Of a stretch of 64,000 nt of DNA, positions 12,201 through 23,602 are shown in pieces (within the stretch, counting starts at the first letter, position 1; each line of letters opens with the position of its first letter). The notes under the pieces are model-generated. The model was given only the letters and a program-made list of their open reading frames with translations. It ran no database searches and had not been told where the DNA came from. Origin of the DNA: Oenanthe sinensis (taxonomy: Eukaryota; Streptophyta; Magnoliopsida; Apiales; Apiaceae); the NCBI GenBank assembly GCA_028671895.1, contig JAPMAC010000234.1:1364001-1428000 (forward strand), read 5' to 3'. The position numbers were made by a program, and so were the translations under genes.

Positions 12201-12445
12201 ATAACAACTCTAATGTAAAATCATTTTTAAGTAATTAACAGTTAGAGAGTCATACCATGTCCTTGACGTTTTGCTTGAATCCTTTACCTCCGTCATAGAA
12301 AAGCTTGCGAAGAGAATGATATACAAATTGTAATGGATCTGCACCTTCATCTTCTAGCTCACCATTCAGGAGTGCACTTGTTCACATTCATCTGTTAGAT
12401 CTTCATGCTTGAATGCTCCACATGTGCTAGGGATACCAATTATTT
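9231..12445 (-). repeat. LTR-like and AT-rich block inside B, possibly an older nested insertion
   Basis: The block starts near several tgttagg phrases (9236, 9258, 9266), has a minus-strand TATATAAA-like sequence near 9487, and ends with an LTR/primer-like phrase gataccaattatttggtcc (about 12431). A decayed minus-strand LTR element is possible, but I could not pair its LTRs. The middle (9700-11980) is AT-rich. The phrase cccataataaaacgcggg occurs twice (about 9910 and 9978). Two related tracts about 430 bp apart share agtcctttaaatagggaa-like text (about 11240 and 11675). No gene is visible. Confidence 0.35.
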
Positions 12446-14350
12446 GGTCCTAATCGTTGGGTCCCTGAAAATTGTTAGGTCCCCATTGATGAGTCCCAAA
12501 GGATCAAGTCTCGTCACTGGTGCTTACTGCTTGATCTAGAAAGTCCCGAAGATTCTGTTTCCATCATCGTCGATACCTTCTGCTTTAAAGTCCTGTAGCT
12601 ACCAGTTTGGCTTTGCCCCTCATAACAATGCCAATAGTCATCCAGTTTCTGTGAACCCCTACTGTACCAGTTTCAGCTTCGACTTTAGTGGTCTGTGGTC
12701 TGGGTTCCAGTTTCAGTGGTTTCTGCCTTCGAACTGATTGAGATCATTTTGCATTGCAATCACCCAATCTGAATCAATCTGTGCTTCTTCAGTATTCTTT
12801 AGGACACCAATTGATGGGTGATACCAATTGTTGATACCAATTGTAAGATGTTGACAATTTCTCTTTCCCAACTTGGTCCCGAAAAATATATGATCATTTC
12901 GGTTAGCACTCCTAGCCTTTACACAAGAATCCGGATCACTAAGAACGAGACTCCAGGATAGAATTTGACTTCAAACCTTTTGTCTTGGCAGAAATGTTCT
13001 TAATGTAATCCTTTGATCTTCATTGTTGAGCATGGCTAGTTGATCCTTCTTCTATTTGCTCCCCTGAGTTGCTGCTAAACATTAATTCCTTTATGCAACC
13101 TCAGCTTCTACATCAGTATCTGAATTTGTCAAAGATTCAGACTAGTCGTTCATTGAATGCCTGGGAGCTTGGTGTAGTTGAACGTCACATTCAGACTTTT
13201 AATCACCTATGAGTAGCCGAGGAGAATTGTTCCATGAGCCTTAACTGCTTGTCAAGATACTCAAATAAATCTTCATTAAAAATCAATTCCCTCCAAACAC
13301 ACGAAAGAGCTTCAGTGTTTGCTTCTGGTTGGCCATTAACTCAAATGATGTCTTTTCACGATCTTGTTGAATAAAGCAGCATGCTGTGTTAATTGCTTCA
13401 GCTTCCAAATACCTTTTCAGTGCAGACTTCATTTAGAACTTCACTCGCGAAATGTAGTTCCAATATCTGACTTTAAAGTTCTCACAGCTTACCAATTGTT
13501 TCCAACTTGATCTTCCTTATTAGATCAATCACCATTTGTGACATTTTGTCTGTTGAATGCACGAACATCACCAACTTGTAATTAGGGTTACCAATTTCAA
13601 TCACCACTAAGCATATGACTTTCCTTCAGTGTGATGTTTCCATTGACTTCCCTATGTGACATACTTCAAAATGTCCTTCTTGAAAGAATTCCATATGAAG
13701 CAGTCCTCTCACCAATTTCTTCTTTATCAAAGAATCCATCGCCTTGCTGACTAACAAGTGTGAGAGCTTCCTTTGCCATAGCTAACTCTTCATTGATGAA
13801 GCTTTCCTGAAAAGTTCACTTCACCTTTGCATCCAAATCCCATGTCAGCTACGAACAAACTTTCTCACTCTCAGTTGAGCGAGCTTCCAACCTTCTTGCT
13901 TGAGATCAAACACCTTTCCAGAAAATCCTTGAAAAAGAATTCCCTAGTGCCCTTTAGTGCTTAAGTCCTTCCACAAGTAAGTTGCTTCCACTGATGACAG
14001 TTCTTAACACATGATGGCCATATCCCTTGTACATCCTTTGCTGTCATCTCCAAAGGTTACCATCGGGGAGGCCTTCTCAATCAACTATGATAGTAGAGCT
14101 TTAATCTTAATCATATGCCTCGAACAATAAATGTCACGAAGTCACATAACTTTTGTCTTTCATAACATACTCTGCAATCACAAAAGATTAAGCTTCTTGG
14201 TACTCAACTTTAATTGAGTCCAGATGGGTTAGAGATATTATCAAAAGTAACAACAGCTTCATCTTTAACATGCAAAACTTATCTTTGACTGATCACTTCT
14301 CATACACAGTAGCCTTGACAAAGTAGTCTTTAGGCTATGAGACTAGTGAT
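12446..14350 (-). pseudogene. Element B pol remnant (integrase and start of RT)
   Basis: Read on the minus strand, this keeps fragments of a copia polyprotein. At about 13440-13480 there is a decayed form of the integrase motif around the second catalytic Asp (KSD then a Gly-Thr). At about 12740-12800 there is DWVIAMQNDLNQFE, typical of the segment just before copia reverse transcriptase. Stops and frameshifts are frequent, and no YVDD motif was found here. Element C has a parallel decayed copy at 39099-40050 and J another at 62018-62700. B therefore cannot supply its own integrase or reverse transcriptase. Confidence 0.6.
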
Positions 14351-15270
14351 TCCAACCTAGCTTAAGGTGGATTAGCAGTCTTTACCCTATTGTGATTCTT
14401 ATACATGCTTTGTCTAAGATTATGCAAGTCCTAAGATATGCATTTTTAAATAACTAAGCAAGCATGGAAATAAGAACACATGGTAAACATTTAGCTTCAA
14501 AGCATTAGAGATAAGAATTATGCAATTCAGGCATGTTATGCATATTAGAAAATTCAGTACTATCTACTTTAATCATTCTACACAAGTGTAACAGATAAAA
14601 AGCAGATTTACAGATATTCAAAAAATTTCTAAAAGCACATGGATAGAAGAACTAATAAATTAATTACTAATTCTGTCTAATCCATTCTGTCGTTGTCTAA
14701 CATTTTTAACTATCTCTAATTACCTGAGTCAATTTTAGATTAAGCTTCGAATCTACATGACTTACTGACTACTTAGATAATTCTACCATCTTTTAACCAA
14801 TTAACCTTAACAAGCAATACATGATATAATATAGCATTTAAGAGCAACTATGTGAGTAAAAGCAAATCATATGAAAATAAGCACATAAACAATTAACAAG
14901 TCATTTGTCATTAAGAACAAATAAAATCTGATCTATGACCTGTTTGTCTATTAGCAATTTTCACAACAGTAGCAGAGGTATTAAATCACATAAGATTTAA
15001 CTCAAGGAGCAAATGTTTGGGGATACACCTAACCGTCTAGAACACCCTATCTAATTCTAGATATTCATTTTACTGCATATAAAATTAAGTAAGAAATGTA
15101 CTAATTAAACTCATGAACCCTAGCATGTAATCTTATTCTTAGCAATCAATTAAGCATTTAAGTCCTAAGATGCTAACATGCTGTCATGAATATAATACAT
15201 TTCGAAACCTAATAATCATGCAGTTATGAATTAGATAAACGTATACTAGTTAGAAAGTGTACCTTTGAAG
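14351..15270. other. AT-rich non-coding internal zone of B
   Basis: No ORF or domain is seen. The tract is conserved in J (about 62700-63640) and, reversed, in C (about 27130-27950), so it is an ordinary family component rather than an insertion. Confidence 0.5.
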
Positions 15271-16340
15271 TGCTTAGTGATTCATCTCCAGTGTTGGTCA
15301 TTGATGCCAGATATCCATTTGGTTCATCACTTTCACTGATAAAAAACATCCTTGCATTTAACTTCATCAACAAGTGCTTTCTCTTGCTGCATCCTCACTA
15401 ATGCTTGAGATTCCTGCTTCAACCCAAAATAGTCTCTGTCATCTTTTGCTTGTACAGGCTTCTTCATTTTGTGTAGCAAACCTCAAACCTTGTCTGCCAA
15501 ATATAAAACCATCCCTGACTTGCAACCACCTCTTGAACTGATCTTGAAAATCTCCTTCATAGAATCTATAGGTAATGACCTTAGATATAGAATTGGGATT
15601 CCATCTGAATCTGACGTCACTGAACTTCCAGTTGTCCTGCAGGCTTCACTAGTCGTCCATATCTCAAGTTATTCCAAAGTGTCAAATTTGCATACAACAC
15701 CTTGACCACTACCTCGAGCTTCAACATCTTTAATTCAGTTTCTAGGATTAATTCACTTCTGTTCAGAGGTTTTCAACCTTGACTTCAATCAAATTGGTTC
15801 CTGGGTCACAAATACAGTGGATATGCTAACAACCTGGTTTACCAAATATTATCTGCTTCAGCTCTTGTTCTAGTTCATAGGCCTTCAGCACACAGATAGT
15901 TCCTCTAAAGATAATGTGGTTGTATCCTTAGATTCCCTATGGCTGTAACCCTGTTTACCAGATGATCTGCAGTGTTAGCACGAACTTCCTGTAATCTCCC
16001 TAAAGAAAACTTCAACGCTTGATGGAGATGCCAGGTAGTCCAGTCTGTTCTCCTTCACAACTAACCTCCAAGATTTTCCATCTAAACATTCAACTTGAAT
16101 CAACCAAAAGCTGTACCCAAATAATCTCTTCTTTTGCAGCTTCCAAAATAAACAGTGGGATCCTGTTGAGTAAACCTCTAAGGAAATTAGAACCACTATT
16201 TCTTCAGCTGCTCCAGAATCAACTTCATCGGATAACCTTCAGTCAATCTTCGTTGTCTTCAAATACCCTGAAAAATCTTCATCTACTCCTTCTTGAGCAC
16301 CTTCGAATCAATAACCATGACCAGCTGCTTCCTTGATAGA
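15271..16340 (-). pseudogene. Element B gag remnant
   Basis: Minus-strand reading gives fragments such as ENRLDYLAS and TTTLSLEEL and, further on, GIPILYLRSLPIDSMKEI. In C the matching place reads EDHLEHWTIAIRESRDMTTL. The pattern resembles Sirevirus-type copia capsid proteins, followed by a Lys/Pro-rich and coiled segment. No complete CCHC zinc knuckle survives. Frames change several times. The homologous zones are 26100-27120 in C (plus strand) and 63640-64000 in J (minus strand). Confidence 0.5.
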
Positions 16341-16344
16341 TGAG

Positions 16345-17075
16345 CCGTATAATGTTTAATAAATTTAAAAGATAAACTTTAAATATTTAAAATTTATAAA
16401 ATAAACTAATTAAAATTTATAACACAAACTTATTAAAAGTTTATAAAATAAATTTCATAAGAGTTCATAAAATAAATTTTATCTAAAATTTATGAAATAA
16501 ACTAATTAAAATTTATAAATCAAACTAATAAAAGTTTATAAGATAAATTTCATAAGAGTTTATAAAATAAGTTTTATTTTAAAATTCATGAGATAAACTA
16601 ATTAAAATTTATAAATCAAACTAATAAGAGTTTATAGAATAAATTTTATAAGAGTTTACAGAACAAATTTTATTTAAAATTTACGAGATAAACTAATTAA
16701 AATTTAAATCATAAACTAATAAAAGTTTATAAAATAAATTTTATGGAAGTTTATCAAATAAATTCTATTTTAAAATTTATAGAGTGAACTAATTAAAATT
16801 TATAAAATCAACTAATAAAAGTTTGTTAAACAAATTTTATAAAAGTTTATAAAATAAATTTTATCCAAAACTTATAAAATAAACTAATTAAAATTTATAA
16901 TATTAACTAACAAAAGTTTGTTAAACAAATTTTATAAAAGTTTATAAAATAAATTTTATCTAAAATTTATAAAATAAACTAATTAAAATTTATAACATAA
17001 ACTAATAAAAGTTTACAAAATAAATTTTATAAAAGTTTATAAAATAAATTTTATTTAAAAAGTTTTAAAATTAAA
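16345..17075. repeat. Degenerate AT-rich tandem repeat next to B primer site
   Basis: About 730 bp is built from variations of aaatttataaaataaact and aaaagtttataaaataaa in loose tandem. Element C has only a short version at the same place (about 25230-25400), so the array expanded or contracted after the copies diverged. Confidence 0.7.
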
Positions 17076-17168
17076 TTTATTTAACACGGCCTCCATTCGA
17101 GTCAACACAGCTTCGGCACGGCGAGCTTCACTGAGATACGGATCTTGATTTGTAACTTCAATCAGTCT

Positions 17169-17180
17169 GCTTTGATACCA
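17169..17180 (-). other. Primer-binding site of element B
   Basis: Minus-strand TGGTATCAAAGC, two bases inside the 5' LTR, is one base off the usual tRNA-Met complement. Confidence 0.8.
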
Positions 17181-17182
17181 AT

Positions 17183-19016
17183 TGTTAGGTCCCGAAGTAT
17201 CGTAGAAGGGGGGTTGAATACGATACTTACAATAATTTAAATTCTTTTAGAATTTGCGGATAAATTAATTATTGCTTCAGAGTGGGTTTGGCCATTTGTA
17301 GTGTTTAGGTGAACTGCCTACTAATTTTCTGTGTGTCCGGATAAATCAATTAGGTTCAAGAAAATTAGCAAGTAATTAAATGAGACAAGTTTCGGGGAAT
17401 ATTACTTTCGTATATAATCCCTGAGGTTGCTACACCCAGTTAAATTAATAACTGGCTTCCAAAGAACTGAGTTCTTTGCTTCAACAGAGAGAATGAGCTT
17501 AATCCCTATTACAATGTTTGACTGTGTTTAGTACTAAGGAATCAAACTCACAGTGAGTGTTTTACAATAGCCCTAACTATTTGTGACATGTTTAACTGGC
17601 TAGATTGTAAAACCCAGTGAAGAAGGTATAGATTTATCATGGTGACTTCTTCTTCTCCGGCTTCGAAATATCTCACTGCCTCTCTCTGTGGTTGGCTGTG
17701 TCTCCACCAACCATATTAAACAAAATGAATAATTCATTTTATTTAATATAGTGTAGACTTTTCAAATCAATAGAATTGATTTGCTTCACAATTGCTTAAG
17801 TCCCTGAGTTGCGCCTTAAGAGTGTGAGTGGTGTATGGAAGCTGAGTTGCGCCTGTGACTTTGAGTTGCGCCTTGAATGTGAGTTGCGCCTATACAGTGG
17901 TTACCCTGTATAGGCGCCACTCATGCCTTAGAAACTTCACAGCATGTTGCGCCTAGTATGTGAGTTGCGCCTACACTCTTGTTGCACTGTGTAGGCGCCA
18001 CTCATACACTGTCTTTGCCTTAGAAACTTTAGAGCAGCTGAGTTGCGCCTCTACTCTGTTATCACTGTGATGGCGCCACTCATGCCTTAGAATCTTTTGT
18101 GCCTTGGACAAGATATGTTGCGCCTATACACTGCTTCCCCTGTATAGGCGCCACTCATGATATAGATTCTAAGTTCAACATATTTCCTGAGCTTTGGATA
18201 TATTAGTTGCGCCTGCACTCTTGCTTCACTGTGTAGGCGCCACTTAACATTTCCTTGACATTTTCTTGCACCTGGAAATATATGTGTTGCGCCTCTCCAT
18301 TGCTTCAAGAGTATTAATCCACCTTATGTAGTAATACTTGCCTTAGCATATTTCTTTGAAATGCTTGAAGTATTTACCACTTTATTTCACTCCTTGGCTT
18401 GGCTTGATCAACTGATTTTCTTATGATTAATCAAGGTAATTCTCTTCTTGTTGTGCTGACGCTTAGTGCACTGGTCTGGTTCACAAACGACTAACACTGA
18501 ATTGAGTTCCCTTGATTTCTTTTCTGTTTCAGCTGAGTAAGCTAGGACTGTTGCATTGCTTCAAAACACTGACTGTTGATAGACATGTAATTTCACTGGA
18601 ATCTTTTCTGGTACTTCGACAACGTCTTCATTACTACAATCCAGTTCAAGACTGCAGCTGTCTTCTTTAACCTTTGTCTTCACCCTTCTGGATTCCTATG
18701 CTTCGAACATTGCCTATTTCCAATCAATGCTACTACACTGAAATCTGTTAGTGGCACTGCAATACTGAATCTTCAACACTTATCTGAAACCCTGAAAGTC
18801 TTTAAACATTGTTCTTCACTGAGGCATGAACATATAAATGAACTTCTTTCAGTGACCTGTAGTAGACTCCAAAACTTCTTTTAATGTCTTGATTTGCTGT
18901 ATCTGCCTTGTCTTCATGTCTTGCTGATTTCTGTGTAGACGTAGTATTATTTACTTGTCCTGTTCTAGTGTTGAGTTATCACGATTACTATACATACAGA
19001 TTCGTAATCTCCAACA
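17183..19016 (-). repeat. Element B 5' LTR (1834 bp)
   Basis: It has the same length as 5804-7637 with about five substitutions by eye (for example near 17443, 17599, 17751, 18896 and 19000). The hairpin array is at about 17840-18314. Confidence 0.93.
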
Positions 19017-19021
19017 GATAA

Positions 19022-19079
19022 ACTAATCTAGACCTTGTTCTAGTATTTTGTACATCATCAAATGAATATATTCCTAACA
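19022..19079 (-). repeat. Element A 5' LTR, remaining part
   Basis: These 58 bases match 765-822 and end attcctaaca, completing the LTR split by B. The tttca duplication follows. Confidence 0.88.
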
Positions 19080-19084
19080 TTTCA

Positions 19085-22000
19085 TATTTAATTATGAATT
19101 TTCTGATTTACTAAAAATGTTAGAGTGCGAGTCGCGTAATAGTAATTTGCAGGAAAGTCAACTACAGAGACACGGTTTTGACGAGCCGTTTTGGCTAAGA
19201 TAAAAGGATAATTTCAAGTTGGTTAAAACACGAAAGATGTTGAGGAATAACATGACTACGTATTGGAGTAAAGGATTAGATTAAAATGCATTGACAAAAT
19301 GGTTTACGATCGGTCAAGATAGACCCAAGGAGGTGAATACCGGGTAAGACAAGTGTTAAGTAAAATGGACTAAGAACTAATTTGAGGTTGTCATAATTGG
19401 AATCGATATATGATTATACTTAATTGTAATATAAGTAGTTGATGGGATTATGAGTACTAATCGGGATTATAATACCTATTGATAGAAAATCCGGAACGAG
19501 TGGGACTCTGAGAACGTATCTTGGACTCCAGGCAAGTTTTTTAACCTACGTTTTTACATATCAAAATATATGTATTGCTACGTATGCAAGTTTTCAAAAC
19601 TCGTACTTAATGTACTATTGTTTTGTCGAAAGACTGTTGTTGTTGTGATATAACTATATGTTGAAAAGAACGAACTGTTTTATGTATTGTTACATATTTC
19701 GCAAATGTTTCGGTTATATGCTATAAGAAATATAGATATAAGCCGGTGAAAGAAAAAGGCTATAAGTGTATAGCGAGTTATGTATTTTCGAACGTAGACC
19801 GGGAGCCAGAAGGTTATGTTAAGTACTGTCGTAATCCGGAAGAAGCTGGAGATAGATTATTTTGAAATGACGATATAAACATTTCGATATTTATATTTTG
19901 ATATTCTTTTGATAAAAGAATTAAATGAGGATAATAAATATTATTTTAATATTTATTTAATTAATGAATATTATTTTGAATATTCATTTGAAGGAGATAA
20001 TAAATATTATTTTAATATTTATTTAATTAATGAATATTATTTTGAATATTCATTTATTGAGGATTATTTATTAATTATAATTAATAAATATTTATTAATT
20101 ATTTAAAATTCATTTACAAATTATTTTAGGTCTTTAATAATTATTTGAAGCTTTCGATAATTATTTTAAATACTTTCCGACCTTCAGAAAATGATTTAAA
20201 GATAGTGAGAGCTCCCTAATATTTTAATTTAATTATTTTATTTTATTTTATTCTTTTAATAAGAATAAAATACGTTCAGACTTATCAAAAATAGGGAACT
20301 CGGTATAGGAAGTGAATACCTATTTACTTCTCGAAAGCAGTCAAGTTTTGGAACAAGTTTCCACAGTAGCAAGAGCTTTTCAACTTATCAAAAGCAGAGC
20401 TTTACTAATCAAAATAAATAAAAGTTTTCAGTTAACTCCCTGGTCATGGTTTTATAAAAGTTATCATTCCTTGATGAAAGAGATTAGTGGGTGAAGGTCA
20501 CTTACCTGTGTGGTGAGAGGACAACCCGACTAATCTAATCAGTGACTACTCATAGCTATGAGGGTCTATCAACAAGTACGATATACTTGGGGAACTAGGA
20601 TTACTTCCGGTTCCAGGTTAGATAGACAAATCTATTAACAAGTATTATATACTTGGGGAGCTTGGATTAATGTTCCAGTTCCAGACTTATAGATTGATTC
20701 AGCGGACTTGGAGATAGCGTAAGAGGCCGAGTGATGCACGGTCCAGCACTTTGACTCGTATGCGGTCTAGGGTGATTACCCATTAACGGTAGCGAGTACC
20801 GGGGCTCCCTCTTCTATAGGTAGAGAAACGGAAGGCTTCCATAGGTTGCTGATGAAGGCTGCCACGTGCTACGACTGATCATCGTGGATGTGTGGTAGCG
20901 GGCGTGTTGATGCTCCAATTACAGTCCCTTCTTCCAATTGGAATTGTGCTTCACACCGTAATGACAGCCTATGAGCTGAGTTACCGATGGTGTTGATTAC
21001 AAATGAAAAGTTGAAATGTTTTGACGAAAAGAAAGGAAAACTTCAGATGGGATCCGATGAGAAAAAGTTTTAACAATTTGAAATGTCATCTTATTATTCG
21101 TATGATTTAACGAATAGTTATATGAAAACTTCAGAAGGCGACTGATGTATGAAAAGCTTACCAACTTTTGAAATGTTTATCAGAAAGTATAATTATAGAA
21201 GTTATGATTATAGTGGGGCTATATTGCTCACTCTTATTTTCTTTATATATCACAACACAACAAGATCTTTAAAGATATTTTATGGGTCTTTAAACCTTAT
21301 AAATGGTATGGTTCAAAGTGAGTTAATTTTCTCAAAGATAAGCAACTATGATTGTTGTATCTTGAATGGTGTACCCCGTATATTAGGGGAGTTTAGCAAA
21401 ACTATAGTTGAAGCTATTTTGCTAAGTTATGGAAAGATTATTTCAAAACTATGAACGTAATAAGTTCATTGAGTTTTATCTTAAAAATCTTTAGAGGAGG
21501 TATGAAAGCGTGGTAACACTATATTTGATAGTGTCTTATGTTATATACCGAACCAAATTGTTCGTATGATATTTTCTAAACTTTATGTTTAGTACAAATG
21601 TTTTTAGCAAAAAAAACTCTGATCATGTGTATCGTTGAAAGATACTTTATTATGCTTACCATATACTGTTAAACCTTATGATTATACTATTGAGATAGTA
21701 GTGATTATCATATTCTTGAATGAGAGTCACATAGCTAATTAGGTGAATAACTTGCTGAGCATTCCTTCGCTCATTCTTGTTTATATTATATTTTTCAGAG
21801 AAAGTGATAACATGTTCAATTGGCTTCATGCCTAAAGAGAGGAAAGTAGAAGATTCACCTTTGAGATGGTTCAGTTCAACCATATTCTACGAAAGTAAGT
21901 TGGATAAGTTTCAGTATTGAGCTAGTTATTAATGTTACTTCATGAAGAGGTTAACATTGATAGTATAAGATCCTGGATAAGTACATTTGGTTTGTAATAA

Positions 22001-22166
22001 CTAATGATATTTGTTGTATATCGTTTCTAAGACTCTAACTTATATGTATGTGAGAGAGAGGGGTCTACGATGTGATTTCATTGGATTATGAATTATTGCA
22101 GGTTGTAAATGATTGGATGATGACGTGGCGACTCAAATCCCTGACCCCTGATTTGGGGGCGTCACA
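19085..22166 (+). repeat. Continuation of the gypsy-type LTR interrupted by A
   Basis: It aligns with the D LTR from about 30090 onward (shared phrases around gagtcgcgtaatagtaatttgc and ttttgacgagcc) and ends like it: a gacgt(g/c) phrase, atttggggg, then gcgtcaca at 22166. It is diverged from D, so it is a related older family member. It may be a 3' or solo LTR: no primer site follows and no gag is present. Internal features are a 66-bp tandem duplication (19931-20055) of AT-rich hairpin-forming sequence and an imperfect tandem pair (about 20565-20625 and 20630-20692). No gene is present. Confidence 0.75.
19931..20055. repeat. 66-bp AT-rich tandem duplication
   Basis: Two near-identical units start at 19931 and 19997. 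Each includes gaatattattttgaatattc, which can fold back on itself. The apparent peptide repeat here is not evidence of a gene. Confidence 0.8.
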
Positions 22167-23602
22167 CTCTAACCGGTCACTTGACCATTTAAATTCACTT
22201 TTTTGACAGGTGTTTCTAGGTCACATGAACGTTGAAGGGTAAATCAACCGGTACGATCGGTGAATGGGCTCATACAATGAGGCCCATGGATGAAGGCCTA
22301 AAGGTTAAAAAAAGAAGGGTTTTCTAGAAATCAGAAGAAGGATCTAGAACTTGGGCCTGTGAAGTCCATGATCTACAAACCATGAAGGCCCACTACCCAA
22401 TGATAAAAGCCTCGAAGACCTAGAATCTAGAAAGTCCAAGGCCTATAAGGCCCAATAAAGATGGAAGGTTCTTAAGTTAAACAATGAAGGCCCATGATCC
22501 GAAAACCTTGAAGACCTAATAATTTGAGAAACCTGTTAAAATATTCAATAGAGGGCCTAATAAGAGCCCACATTGTTGGGGGACCAAATGCCCAAAGCCT
22601 GTGAGGCTCAATTTTCTCGAATTCATGAGGGGGCAAATATTTTCGACCTAGGTGGGTATTTGAGGTTCAATTTGATCTCAATCTCATTCAAAAAACATCA
22701 AGGCATGAAGCCCACAATAAACCGACCTGAAGGGTGAACTAAGGGTCAATTCGACCTCAATCTAGGTTGAACAGAACGAAGATTTCGGAACCCAAACCAT
22801 ATCGATATGGGAGGTAAAACACGATTTTAATCGACCTCAAACTAAGTCAAAAATCACCAAATATAGGAATATAAAAAAATTGACTTGGATGTACATTTGA
22901 GGTATAGTTCGACCTCAATTGAGGTCAAAACGATGCCAAAGCCACGGAGGCCAGTTCAATTTTAAAATCCAAATTCGACCTTAAATGAGGTAAACAATCT
23001 ACCTGAATTACTAATCGACTTGGGTGTATATTTGAAGTATAAATCAACCTCAATCGAGGTCGAAATAAAAACATAGCCAAGAGGCCAATCGACTTTATTC
23101 CAAAATCGAGTTGAGAGGAGATATGGAGATAAAATCGACCTCATTCCAGGTCGATAATCGACCTCAAATCCAAAATCGACCTCGGTATGTATTCTAGTCA
23201 TAGTTCGACCTCAATCGAGGTTGAAATCAAAGTCAAAACCAAAGGCCTCCTGAATGTAATATTAATTCTTTTAAAAGGGATTAATAACCCAAATGTGGGA
23301 AGAGTCCAACAAGGACCCTCATTCCTAAAAGGTTTCAACAACCTTGTCACTAGGAGACTTGGCCACCAAGTCTCCTAATTCTAATCTGATTCCACGACCC
23401 TCGTGCTCCTATATAAAGGGCCTAACCCCTCAACATTAGAACTACATTTTTTGGATTGATTCTCACACCCATTGAGATACGTAGGTAGTTAACGAGGACC
23501 TGAGTTAGTCACAAAACGTTAGTGCAACCATTAAAGCTCGAAGCTCTCTCTAACCCTACCATTAATTATGTAATAAATGCACCTAGTTTTTAATCCGTAA
23601 CA
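22167..23602 (+). repeat. Block K: LTR-like sequence with palindromic repeats
   Basis: No ORF of note. The first part is rich in aaggccc phrases. From about 22660 to 23230 a degenerate palindrome of the form tcgacctcaatcgaggtcga recurs about every 70-80 bp. A TATA-like tatataaa at 23410-23417 is followed by sequence ending ccgtaaca at 23602, an LTR-like end. The start was not defined and no target duplication was found. A truncated or solo gypsy LTR is the best guess. Confidence 0.45.
23410..23417 (+). promoter_or_regulatory. TATA box-like sequence in block K
   Basis: TATATAAA followed by GGG, about 190 bp before the presumed LTR end. This is a common layout in plant gypsy LTRs. Function is inferred. 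Confidence 0.4.

Larger units (their letters stand above)
5804..19016 (-). mobile_element. Element B: recent, coding-dead Sirevirus-like copia element
   Basis: A complete minus-strand LTR element of 13.2 kb with matching gataa duplications is inserted in the 5' LTR of A. Both LTRs are exactly 1834 bp and by eye differ at only about five positions (99.7%), so insertion was recent. The interior, 9545 bp, has no long ORF. It keeps recognisable ruins in minus-strand order: gag (about 16340-15300), pre-integrase/integrase (about 14150-13040) and the start of reverse transcriptase (about 12800-12430). Non-coding and possibly inserted material lies between and after these. Element C and fragment J are relatives. 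Coding decay combined with fresh LTRs implies mobilisation in trans. Confidence 0.88.
59..19079 (-). mobile_element. Element A: non-autonomous Sirevirus-like LTR retrotransposon (contains nested element B)
   Basis: A complete LTR element lies on the minus strand: 3' LTR 59-822, internal region 823-5096, and 5' LTR 5097-5803 continued at 19022-19079 after the nested element B. The LTRs start TG and end CA and are flanked by tttca duplications. A tRNA-Met-type primer site sits beside the 5' LTR and a purine-rich tract beside the 3' LTR. The 4.27-kb internal region has no recognisable capsid, protease, integrase or reverse transcriptase. It holds one broken ORF resembling the env-like ORF3 of Sireviruses. 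By eye the LTRs differ at 25-30 positions, about 96% identity, so A is older than B, as nesting requires. Movement in trans by a relative is inferred. Confidence 0.85.

Noticed and set aside
15469..16336. Two plus-strand ORFs of 78 and 105 codons
   Set aside because: They are antisense to the gag ruins of B and are not preserved in C or J.
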